Shown here piece by piece: positions 12,089 through 25,100 of a DNA stretch of 64,000 bases. A model generated the notes under the pieces. The model was given only the letters and a program-made list of their open reading frames with translations. It made no database searches and was not told the DNA's origin. The position numbers and the translations under genes were made by a program. Source of the stretch: Breviolum minutum Mf 1.05b.01 (Eukaryota; Sar; Dinophyceae; Suessiales; Symbiodiniaceae); assembly GCA_000507305.1 (NCBI GenBank), contig DF240875.1, positions 33,611 to 97,610 on the forward strand, in the 5' to 3' direction. How positions within the stretch are numbered: position 1 is the stretch's first letter; every line of letters starts with the position of its first letter.

Positions 12089-15000
12089 ATCAACGCCAAG
12101 CAAACAAAGTGTCCTGGTCACATGAGAGTCCTCTTCATTATGTGTTCCTTCGCTCTCATTTTCATCAGCATCTCGAACATCTCTGCTAAGGTCATAGCTT
12201 CTTTCCTTTGAACTGCATGGAGATGGTGGTCTCACAATAAGAGTCTGCCTCAATCTGGTGAACGAGCAACACAAAAACAGAGGATGTTGAGAAGGTGTCG
12301 TCTCAAGAGTCAACCGGACCTGGAGTAAAAAAACACAAACCACAGATATATATATATATACAAATGACACATTGTAAAAACAACATAAAACATGATAATA
12401 CTTAAGAAGGAAGCATCTATCATTTGTCTTGTTTTTGAAGCACACATCCACTGATCTTCTGCACTTTTTGTTCTTCTTCGCACCTCCATTTTGGCAGTCT
12501 GACATTGACATCTGACGCACGGGTGGCGTCAACAAAACATTGATCTTCGGCCCTTCAAAATTCAGGGCATAAAAAACAGGAGCAGATGCAAAGAAAGGTA
12601 CGAAACAAATGGCACCGTGCAAACATGTTACATAAAAAAAATGCCGGGCAACCTACCAACCTTCCATTGCAACGAAACAAAAGAACTCATCCTAAATCAT
12701 CTGCCCTTAAAATCTGCATGTCAGACCCCCTCCATCTCAAACTCTTAGGGCTCCATTTGACTTGGTTGACTTTATTTACATTGGCTAGCCTTCGCTGTAG
12801 GCAGATCTGAATGGTTGAATATGTTGAATGAAAATAACGAAATGTCCACAAGACTCAACTCTCAGGAAATAACAACAACAATGACTACCTGACAGAATTG
12901 TCACTGAAAATTGATAAGTATCCTAACAATTGAAACGTCAAATCATCCTGGACCAGTAGACACTCAACCATTCCTTAAAAAACACGAATGAGCAGAATGC
13001 TCTCTGGTGCACACCGGGCGAAATGCTGCATGAGAAAAAATGTCTACAAATACATCAACATACACATGCCATTTTGAAAAGCATCGATCAAATGAAACTC
13101 AACAATCTTGAAATATCTTGAAACACTTTCAAAATTTTCAATTTCAAATCCATCGCTTCGCAGTAAAAGCGCCCAAAAACGACGCGAAATTGGCATTTCA
13201 TTCACGGCGTTTTCAGGCGTGTTTCAGCATAGCACGTGCAAGTTCCGCGCGGGTAGGGTTGGTACCTGGAGCTTGGTCATCTTATGTCACCATGAAAATG
13301 ACCCATTTGGATTGGTGGCTTTGACTTTGAATGTACCCATTGTATTCACTGGGTAACTAGTATACCATGTATACCTACATGAAAACACTAAATCTCAACA
13401 TTTGCAGTGCACAAAAATTCCTTCGATTTTTTGGTCCCTGAAAAATTCCATTCAAAATTCCCCTGCCGGGCACGTCCCAGTGGATTCTCCTGGTTTCGAA
13501 CCAAATCAGCTCCCCATGACTCACGTTCTCCAAGCCATGCACGACCTGAAGAGTTGCAAAATGACGACTCGATGAGGTGAAACTGCTGATGGTTTCAGAA
13601 ATCTGGCGAAAACCAGTTGAGGTTGGTAGTTTATCCTCTTATTTACATAATTTTATACATCTAAGGTGGTTATTTTTGATTTCAGCCATTTTTCAGAAGT
13701 AGGACTTTGATGTGTTTTTGAGATTGTCTTGAGTTTCATCGAACATGTGATGATTGACTCAACTGCACATAATGACAAGGGTAATAGGGTTAGACAACCC
13801 AGGACCAACCAGCCCCTTGCGAACATCTCGCCGCTTTCAAACGTACTGTGCTCGATTTTCCATGTCTTTCTTGTTCGATCATCATCTTCCAACAGTATGT
13901 TTTCATATGTTTTGTCTCCAATCACTTAACAAACAAACCTTAAGACACAACACATCTGCAAAAATATACCCCTGCAAAGTCGGTCGGTGAAGTTTACCGA
14001 CCTAACCAACCCGCAACCGACCCAAGAGACCTTGCTTGTCCACTAAGAAATCCACCCGTAGGTACAAGGGAACTCTTCCAGCATCATAAGTTGCTTCTTG
14101 TACCACTGCCTGCACCTGGAAATTTCCGATCATCCAAGGAGAACTTACAACTGGTTGAAACAGATTTGTGGATTTGTGGATGGATGTTGTAGCCAAAAAT
14201 ATTCACTATATATACAAATATATAAATATATCTATGTCAATGACTATGGCGGACTATGGATGATCTGTGATAAAGAGATTATGATTATGATAAATGTGAT
14301 GTATATACTACACTGTATTTGAGATATATGATAGTCATGTTGGAGAGGAGAGCAGTTCTTCCCATTAAAGCGGAAAATCTCTGCCAAATGGTACCTATCT
14401 GTTCCAAGTGCTGGGTAGTTCTCTTCGCATTCCTTGCCAAGCACTGCCAGTGCACAAAACACCACACCAAATCCTTTACCGACATGCGGTGCTCAAGGCT
14501 ATGAGTCAAAATACTCGAACAAAAACACTCTACATTACCAAGTGACTCGGCCACCTTGTGAAACCTTAGAAATTGCCCTGCCATTGGTCTGCAGTCACTC
14601 ACAAAAGCAGGACAAAACAAACCGGTCCTCACTAAAAAACACATGCAAAAGAGTAAGATATATCACATCCATAATCTGATTCTATATTCACAATGACTTC
14701 CCATCGTTGCATCCTGAGCAACAAACCAAAAACACATGTCTTATCCAGTGGGTTCTATGCTACCAACAAGAATTGGATCATATTGGATCCTCTGAACTGA
14801 CATTGCTATAGACCACCTGGTTTTCCCCATGTTCATCGCTGTCTTTTTCATGAAATGGCTAAGACAATAAATTTCACGATCTCAATCTACATCATGTAAG
14901 ACCAGTTGACAACAAGAACACCCCCTGTGTCCAAATGGTTACCATGTTTTTCCAGAACACAACCGACATGTGAATATACCCTTTGGTAAACTAACATAGC

Positions 15001-16139
15001 AATGGAATTTCCCCATTTTCAACTGGAAATGCACCTTCAATCCGGGTCCATTTTCCAGCCAGCCATGTTAGTTTACCAGAGTGTAGGCCACTTGGAATGT
15101 AATCATTTTGGATCTTTCCCAACATTTTCCCCACAAAACGTATCAACAAAAATCATGTCATGTTTTCAGGACTATACCATGACTTTTTCGCCACTGTTGA
15201 TAAGATTAATCACCATTAAGGGGAAATCCTTCAAATTCACCTATAGATTTGTATTGTTTGATAACCCCAAAATGGGTAATTTAATGATCCCTGGTGTATG
15301 TGTCCATGACTTTTTCGCCACTGTTGATAAGGGGAGGGTAGTTGCTGGCCTTGTCACGGATGGAGTTTTCCAACTTCAAACGATCTAAGTTCAACTTCTC
15401 CAAGGCTTTCCCTTGGAAAACAGGGGGAAAAACTGGAAGACCCGACCGGATTCCATGACGTTTAAAGACAACAAATACCCTCCTCCCTGAAACTAACAGT
15501 TACCTAAAAATGGTGGTTTCCAATAGGAATCAATTTTAAGGGGTCTATTTTCAGGGGCGAACTGTTAGTTTCAGGGAGGGTAAGGGTCCAAAAAGTTGAA
15601 CCTGATTGAAAGCTATGACATGATGCTTGATGTTTTTTTTGGTGGTTTATTTGATTAACATCAAGTGGGACAATACAACGAGAGAGGGAGAGGGAGGGGG
15701 GTGGTTTCAAGTGTATGTGTGTACCATGTTTTTCCCGATTCCTGCATGGCAACATGAGCTTGGCAGTTTGGAGGAATTCAAACTATATAGATCATGAGAC
15801 TTCATGAGACATTAGATTGTATAGATACGATCTGCGTACGCTGCTGCATCCGCACAGCCCCAATTAACATCCCATTCAAATGAAAGAAGCGTCTCTCTAC
15901 ATGACAAAAAGGATCCAAAACTTAATCAACCTGTGCAACACCATCCCCTAGGCCAAGCAGCGGCAAGCCTGTTCGTTCCTAGGGCTGACAAGTGGGAGAT
16001 CAAAGGTTGCGGTTTCCCATTGTAGAATCAAGAGCAGCATATCATAACAAAGAATGCAAGGAAAAAAAAGGACACAAAAGAACTGGCCAGCGACAAGCAC
16101 AATCTTCACACCACCACCAGCACCAGCAGCAGCAACAGC

Positions 16140-16176
<37 letters not shown>

Positions 16177-19100
16177 GCAACAGCAACAACAACAACAACA
16201 ACAACAACAACAAAGTATCAACACATGACAACCACAACAACCTAGACCTAGATGCTCAAAATCCTCGTGCTTCATTCGATATTGCCCAAGTGTCTTGTAA
16301 CATCCCGAGTTGGCACGCCGTCCCAAACGTGGAACCGGCAATGTCACCCAGCCGCAGCCGCGTAGCTGACCCTCTAAAACCTTGGGGGAAAGGTCTTGGA
16401 AAAGACATCTGAGACAAGTTTGGAATAGTTCCTTAGAAAAAACAAACTCAAAGAATCAACTGTCTTGACTGTACATCAATCTCTACTTGCATCTGGGATC
16501 ATGTCTGCTTCTTTTTTTGGTGTTTCTTTTTGTTGATCCCCATCCAGTGCGGATGCTGGAGGCAAGGGTAGTTGATAGTCGAAAAAACATCCACTAAGCC
16601 TGGCTAATGGCTGCTTAATTTGGGTGGGATTGAGGGGGGAGATACCCCCCAAAAGCAGTGATATGGTAATTTCATACTAACAATGGAACCGCTTTGATTG
16701 TAATGCACATACATCCAGGGAGTTACCTCCCCGAAGTTTAACCGCTCGCCCCTGAAAAGTTACCTTCCCAATAGGAAAGTAGGCTCAGGGTCTATGTTAA
16801 ACTTCAGGAGGGCAAGTCTTACGTGCACCCTCTCCTTTCAAATCCCGCTATGAATTCATTATACAAAGAGACTATCCAACGCAGTTCTGCCACAAGCTCC
16901 ACTTTGGCCTGCAGTAACAAGGTCAACTCCTTCGCTTTCTCTGGAATCTTTGGTATCACACGCGTCATCACAAAGTGATGCACCTGGAGAATGAAAGAAA
17001 CTACAACGGCATAGACAAGAAATGGAGGAACCCTTAGGTTTTAGGACTTGGACATTTAAATGATGTAAATGACGCATATAGTGCCTACAGTCAATATAGA
17101 ATCCAAAATCAATAGTTAAAAAATCAAACCTTGACCCCAAAACAACTCAACCTTCCCTTGATAGTCAAGTTCCTTCACTTACTGCTATTCACCAGAAAAA
17201 TCTGGCAAAATTCTACTGGTGATGATATAATTCAGTACACCTTGGCCAACAAATCAACGGCAAGAAAACAGATCTTCCAATATTACTCCATTTGGGGAAA
17301 TATCTAGGAACATGTAATCAATTAATAATCTATTCACAAAGAAAAGAATCTAGGCACGCTATCCTGAAGCAACAAATCTCACAACAACTACTAGTTGTTG
17401 GTATCTTTCCAGGTAAAGGGCAAAAAAAAAACATGTTTGAAACCACCACCTAGATAATTGTGTCAAAAGAATTACCTGAAATCAGAAAAACTCAAGATAA
17501 CTTATGTATAGCTTCCATCAATCCCTACTACACCCTGGAAGATTAACATGGAACCTACTAAGTCACCCATAAAAAGAAAGGAAAATGATCTGAACCAAAC
17601 CTCCATGAGGAAATGTTCCAGCCGTTAATTTTCCGGGGTGTAAGGGCCCCCCAGAAAACTATCACATAGGCCCTACCGGTTCCACCCAGCTGTGATCTGT
17701 CGTCGTGATCTCGGGACCCATGGCCCACCTCTGCTGGCCGTAAGCGTGTGACTTGAGCACCGCCCCAAGAGAAGCCCTGGCGAAGGGCAAAATGAGACAA
17801 GGTTTGTTGCAATATATGTCTTACCAGTTAAGGCATATATATACATATATATATATAAATCATAATGTATATATATCATAATATATATATATCATATAGT
17901 AAAAATCAAAAGCTATAATATATATATATATAATCATGATATATTAGTACGTATGTATCTGTGTATTTCTGATAGTATGTGCATATCTCATCAATTCATA
18001 AAGATATATTCAAAATGAATATACGTATTCGTCAAAACCAATAATCACATGTATCTATGTATTTTTCACATATTGCTGTATCAGTGCCGTATTAAAAACG
18101 ATTGAGAAATGATAGTCCGACAAGAGATGCCAAGTCGACTTACTTTGGCTATATTTCTCGAAGGTAACCTGTGTTGGTGCCGTTGCCAGGATGTCTCAAA
18201 AGTAGGTAAAATACTATATCTATTTAGGCTATTTACAAAATATCCTGGCGATTGATCCCGTCAAAGTCAGCCAAAATCACTTCGAACTAGAATATCTGGT
18301 CACCCTAATCTTTTCCATACTAGAAGACGTAGCTTTCAACATCTTTCAACATGTGAACATCTCTTCGCCCCAAAAGAAACAACTAAAGTAACTAAAATGT
18401 GTTTCTTAGACCTGCTTCAGCATGATGTTCACCGTGTCGAGACCCGCTTTCAAGGCATCCTTCCGTAACTCCTGGCAAACTAAAAAAATCGATCAAGCAG
18501 GAAGTTTCAATGTGCTTCGATATTGCCTCGATGCAGATCTATATCAAGTAACATGTCACCTTATGGGCAACAAACAACTGCTGTGAACCCTGTTGCATTT
18601 TCCCAACCCAATTGAGAACAAATAATAAATATAAATTGGGCCCAAAGATTGGATTACATCAACTACAAAATATGAACTATAGAAAATGCACTTAGTTCCC
18701 AGGAATTGAACGGCAGAAATTTTCCTTCAACGCGAGTTGAAGAGCTTTTGCAACTGCTTGGCCGTTGGCTTTCCAAAGGTTACCATGACGCCTCAAGGTC
18801 CTCAGGTCAATGTTGTTGTTGGACCCGGGGTGCTGTTGGTCTCCAGGGTGTTACAGTTGATCCATCTTTTGTTCACCGGAGAAATTTGCATGGAAACCAG
18901 GAATCCACCAAGTCGCAATGAAAAAAATACAATCTATCAACAAACATAAGCAAACTGCAAGCAGCTCATTATTTTGTGCAGGGTTTTTGGATTCTACATC
19001 TTTGCACCAGCGGAAATTCATGCCACACATGAAAACAAAGATACGATCTTTGCCCATTAACCGACTTGTAAGAAGAACAATTGAATACACAGAGAAACGA

Positions 19101-22100
19101 CAAAACTCAATGTTGAAATCAACAATCTATCTATATCTGCTTCAGTGAATGATGTTACCCTCTATAGCAAAAAATAACATAGCCGTAGACAATCAACCAT
19201 TTTGATCGTATTTATCGGCAAAAACATGGTGATTTGCCAGTACTACGTTAGTTTGAAGGAGCGCAATATCTTCTGCCAAGCTGCAAGAACTGCGTGGGTG
19301 GCATGAACTTGCTTTGATACCTGAATCCCCACGCGGTATTGGCAAATCGGGGAAAAGATCATGTAAGATGATGAATTATGGTATTATAGGGGTCGGAAGG
19401 TCGAAAAAAACACATTTTTTTCTATAGAAAAACTATCATGTTTATATGAGGCATCAATGAATACGTGATTCATATCATATCATGATCATCTCTGCTGCGG
19501 AGATATCAATCATATGGTCGTTGATTTTGATGGGGTATATATAGCAGGGGTGCGATGACTGTCCCCTGCATACAGGTTGAGCAAACCACTAGTTTGACTT
19601 CTCAAATTGATGATGTCGATACAATCACCCTCTAAAAAGGACATACATATTGCCAAGACGCAACTTTTGAACCAGCGACTCAAGGCCTGCGGGATTCGAA
19701 CCTGTCAGGACTATCTAATGGTTATTCCACTGGACTATCAAAACCATGCAATGCTAGATGACACCAAATGGCCTATAGCCAACTTCACACTCCTCAAAAC
19801 TATGTTTGGTGCTCATCTAGCTTGGGCTTGTTGTCGCCGCCGATTTCTGGCAGCTTCAACTTCTATTTCAATCTGTTCCAGCATGTTTGCTAGATCAGTT
19901 TGTCTTTCAACATCATCACCTTCCATAGCTTCTTCCAGTTCTCGTCTCAAACCAGCGTATTGATGTTGTGTCGCTATGATCTGCTCTGTCGAACTTTCAC
20001 TTCCAGTAGAATCTACACTGTGAGCCGGACTCTCATTCTCTGCATGAAGAATCACTTGTTCTCTACGAGTCGTCGGAAGTAAAGGTAGCATCATATTCTG
20101 AATCTCTTCCGTTCTTCCCAAGATCAAAGCCCTCATTTCGTGATTTGTCACCATCAAATGATCTTGGTGTTCCCGTAGACGTGTCTCCAATTGAATGATT
20201 GTCAGTTGCATTTGATGTGTATCATCAGTTGTTGACGACCGATGACAATTCAACTCTTGTCGAAGTGAATTGACTACTCGACTCAGATCTTCGTGTTTTT
20301 GTTCTATTTCGTTCATCACCCCACGAATTGTGCTGTTGTTAATGCTTGCTTCCCGTTGAAGTATCATCTCAACATGTTTCCAAATCCACAAACCACATAT
20401 ACCAAGCATTGCACAAATGGGGATAACTGTGGTAGCAAAATGCCACCTGTGATACCATTGTAAATTCTGTGAAAACAATAATGTTTCTTCAACCGCAAAA
20501 CACATGCATGTACCCAGCCATGTTGCCCCTGCCACTAGAGCATACTTCTCAAACTCCAACAATCTACGATATGGAATTATCTTCAAGCCAGGTTTCCATA
20601 TGAACTTGTACCACACTCCAAGGATTGCAATCAAAATGATCGCTGTGACACAAACCATCATCATCCAATTGTTTCTGACCTCTTGTAGAGCAATGTCCAT
20701 TCTTTCTCCACGGACTTCACCCATTTCACAAGCCAGAGTAATTGCCATGACGGTCTTCGTTGAAACTGTTCCGCCTTTTGTATTCTTCGTTGAGCTTGAG
20801 TGCTTCTTGTTCAAACTCTTTGATTCATCCATGTCCTTCACCTTCTCCATGTTTCTTTCTCTCACCAATTCACGCTTGATCTTCACTCGGGGGTCAGGAC
20901 CGAGTGTCCATAGGTTTGTCTCCATCACCTCATTGACATACCAAAGACCCTTCTTGGATAGAGTCTTCGTCAAACAATCTGCCAGCTGCTGTTCTGTACT
21001 TACCCATCTAATGTCCAGATTTTCATCCAAAGATTGACGGATAATTGCCGCTTCCAAACTCAACCGCTTGTCAGACAACAAAGTTCGTTCGCTGTGAATG
21101 CAGTCATACAGGGATTTGCAATCTGTCACTGTCACCCCAGGTATCTTTTGCATCTTGCATTGTAGTCTTTCATTGAACCACCTTGCAGAATTTCTTTCAA
21201 TGTTGTCCTCAACCAGTTTAAAGAGTCCAGAGCTTCACTGCATGAGTACGCTTCGGCAGATAAAGTCGATCGCACCACCCGATGAATCCTTCCTGAGCTC
21301 CATTGCAAGAAGTGAACTGTATGCATGTTGTTGTGATCCTCCAGCAAACTCTTCGTTGTAATTCCAAGCCAACATCCACGTTGTGACCCATGATTACCAA
21401 CATTTGCAAAGGACGCATCATGCACTGCCACCACTGCAATGTCTTCTTCCGAGAATTTCAAACCAGGTCTAAAAATCATTCGCTTTCCTTGATGTTCTGA
21501 CTTTACCATTCGTATCAGTCTGCTAGCCTCTGCCAGGTCTTCAACTTTAGGTGAACTCATCTTTGAAGCCAATTGACTCACTGCAAAGTTGACCTCATAG
21601 CCACCAATTCGACTAAACCACTGAAGTTGCCCTAACAGACCACGAAAAGCCTTCATCTCTGCCGTTGTCAAATCATCTTCTTTCATTCTCATCCTTTCAC
21701 GACCAACTCGATAGTCGCTCATATTTGCCACATAGTCCATGCTATCAACTTCAATAGCAAAATCTTCTCCTTGTTTGTAGCATCGACCACAAAACTTCAC
21801 TCTTTCCTTTTCACATTCTTTCCAGCTTCCCCATTCGACTGATTGCTTCAAACCATTTTCCAGTTGTTTGCAAAGGTCAGGGAAACGTGAAAAATCCATA
21901 GCCATCAATACATCATCCACATGTAGCGCCATGATTGCCACTACTTCATGTGATCCTTCATCTCGGTAGATAAAGCCTGCATTCTCAAAGGTCAAAGGTT
22001 TCCATCCTTGTTCCAGCAGAATGCCTTTGAAGGACTGATACCATTGCCTCGCAGCATCATTCACACCATATATTGATTTCTTCAACTTGAGAAGGCTACC

Positions 22101-25100
22101 AGGCTGCACCCCAGGTATCACTGTTTGCCCCATATTCGCCGGTAGCTTGAAGTAGAGGTCTCTCTCAATCTTCAAGCCCTGTAAGAAAGCTCCACGGACA
22201 TCAGCAGCACTCAGCTTCATAGTGCGGCTAGCTGCCATTGAGCATATCAGATTCACCAGCAATTGTGAGCACGTTGGGCTGTCACGACGAAGCTTCTCAT
22301 CATACATCTCTTGAAACCCACGACCCACAATCCTGCACTTCAGCTCTAAGGGCTTCTTACCATTCACCTCCTCCGTGTCCTTCTGTGTCCAGACACCACG
22401 TGAAGAAATGACCTTCTCCGGCTCCTTCTCCAAGATGATCTTTGCCTTGTCTGGAGGAATGACTTCCACTGCATCAAACTTCATCCATGTTGACATCTCT
22501 TTCTCAACTGCATGTTGCATTGCCTCGTTGATTTCCTTTTCTGACCATTCTGGAAGTTCGTGTCGAATACGATTGGGATGATACTCCTTATGTTTCGTAT
22601 TCTTCACATAGCTATCTTCCAATCTATCAGCCAGGAAAGCCCATATAGTTGTATAGTCACTTTCTGAAAACTCATTTCTCTCATGCTCCTTGGCATCACC
22701 AACATCATCTTCACTATCATGCTTCGCAACCTTGCTGGGTTCACTTTCTTGTACCCCTTGCCGGACTGACAATGGTACATCATCCAAAGATTTTCTCTTC
22801 CGATCTTCACCAGCATCAGGATCTGCTTGCTCCTCAAAACTATGTTGATCTTTTTCAACATCAGCTGTTTCACCGTGAGGCTGTTGAGACTCCTGTTGTT
22901 TCTTTCTTCGCTTTCTCCTCCTTGAAGACCGGGAAGCCGAAGGTGGCTTTCTCAGCATCTTCTCTTTGTTCTCATCCACTGAAGAAGGGCTGTATGAGGG
23001 CAAGTCATCATCCTCATCACCACCATCGCCATCATCAGGTTTTGAAGCTCCACCACTAATGGATGGTTGCCCTTGTGAAAACACTACCATCAACCGATCC
23101 GCCACCATGGGGAGTCCTTGATGAGCATTGAGAAGTAGTGTCCAGTCCACATCTTGTTCCAAGAGTCTCCAGCAATCATCTTTACAAAACCACGTAGTTC
23201 TGATGTTGTAGTCCGGAAAGGTCGGCTCTGGAGTCTGATAGTTGGTCTCATTGGAACACATGAAGATAGGACCATAGCCACTTCTCACCACCCATCCAAC
23301 ATGACCTGAGGCTGCATGTTCTCTTAGATCTTCAGGTAATTCTTGAGGTTCTGGAAGTTGATCATAGCCATCCACTATGATAGGGGGTTCTTCCATGTCC
23401 CAAGGAAGACCTTCTTCATCACCTTCTTGTTGACTTCCCCCAATCTCCCATTGACCTTCATCTTCTAAAACTTCTGGAGGAATCTCCTTTGACAAATCCA
23501 GAAAACCACGTTGACCTTCAGGAACATTGTCTTTTGGCCATGTTTCTGTAGATTCCAGAATTTCATCCTCCACTGCACGCCTCATGTTGTTTGGATGAGC
23601 AAGCACTGCAACTCCACGGTGAACCAACCAGTAGCCATGGATGTCCTTGCCAATTACCCTAGCCGGACCATGCCATCGATGATGCAAAGCAGATTTTGCT
23701 CCACCAAGTCTTTTGTACATCACCACACTATGCATCTCGAAGGGACCAGGTTGTCGGCGAACTTGGGCAAGAAGTGCTCTTCTCAAAGCTGAGTTATGAC
23801 TAGCTTTGATAAAGGATTGTTCACAACTTTGCTGAAGTTCCAGTCTCTTCATCATCGAAAAGTTGGGATCATTCATCATTGCAATGTGGTTGCTTGCACC
23901 GGACAACACATCTGGCAGTTGAGGATTCACTCCCAAGACACATTGTGCAGGGCTGAAACCATGATTGTTCGCCATCCGATTGATGGTATGAGCACATTGT
24001 GTCACCGCAATCCTCATCATCAAAGGCGATTGTGCTTGGAAATCCTTCACCACTTTCACCAGCATATCCTTCAGCATGAGGACTCTTCTTTCTACCAAGC
24101 CGTGTGACCAATGAGCATCTCTAGCCACCATCACATCCTCAATCTGAAAATTGTCCAGCACTGTACGAAGATCACCACGAAATGCGCTGTCTTGATCCAG
24201 TTGAACCTTGTCAGGACGGCCAAACATCTCGATCCAATCTAACATGCCCTTTGCAGATTGATCCGAAGAGGGTTTTACCGTCTTTCCAGGTTTTTCTCCA
24301 GAAGCCAGATAAGCTGCCACCGTAAAGTGTGTTGCTGAATCCACCATAACCAAAAAGGCATGAAAGACATCTTTCAAACATGGCAGGAAACAAATATCCA
24401 TACCAACACACTCATTGAACTTGTCGTAGCGTGGCACTGCTGCAACTGGTCGAGGTAGATTTCTAACTTCTTGTTCGCATGTCTCACATTTGTGAAGCGA
24501 TGCTGCCTTGATTGCTGATGAGGATGCTCCACCTAAACGAAGATGCCTCACCAGGGATTCACCACTCAGAGCATGGGAGTACTGTTTGTGCAACTTCACT
24601 ATTGCCGATCTCAGAGCAGGTGGTACTTCGTGCCATTCTTCAAAAACTAATTCTGCATTTTCTTTGAAAATGACCTCTGCACGGCGACGAAGATCTGAAG
24701 GATAGGCCTCAACTTCAGATTCGCCTTCATGAAACATCACGTCCTCCATCAGCTCATAGGTTGGGCTTCCATACTGTTCTTCCAGCAACATCTGTTGTTT
24801 CAATCCACGAAGAATCAACTGTGCCAGGAATGGAGTCCACTCTGCTAAGCTGGAAGACACACCTTGACCTCGCCCTTGAACAGCTGCATGTTCATGACTT
24901 CTATCACACTTCAAAGCTAAAGTCAAAGCCAACCTCGGAGAACTTGTCACAAATCTCGTGGGTTTCAAAATGAAGTCCCCATTGTGGTCTTTCAAATCTG
25001 TTTGGCACTGATGCATGGTTGCACTGTGGTTTGGAATCTGATTCAACCAGACCAACCTTTTCCATGCTTGCGAACTCAGTGGATTTTCCAGTAAGTAGTG

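Noticed and set aside
16042-16347. Poly-Cys minus-strand frame
   Set aside because: The cysteines come only from a GTT/CTG microsatellite; the real exon (16373-16248) is the first part of this frame and ends at AG|GTCTAGG.
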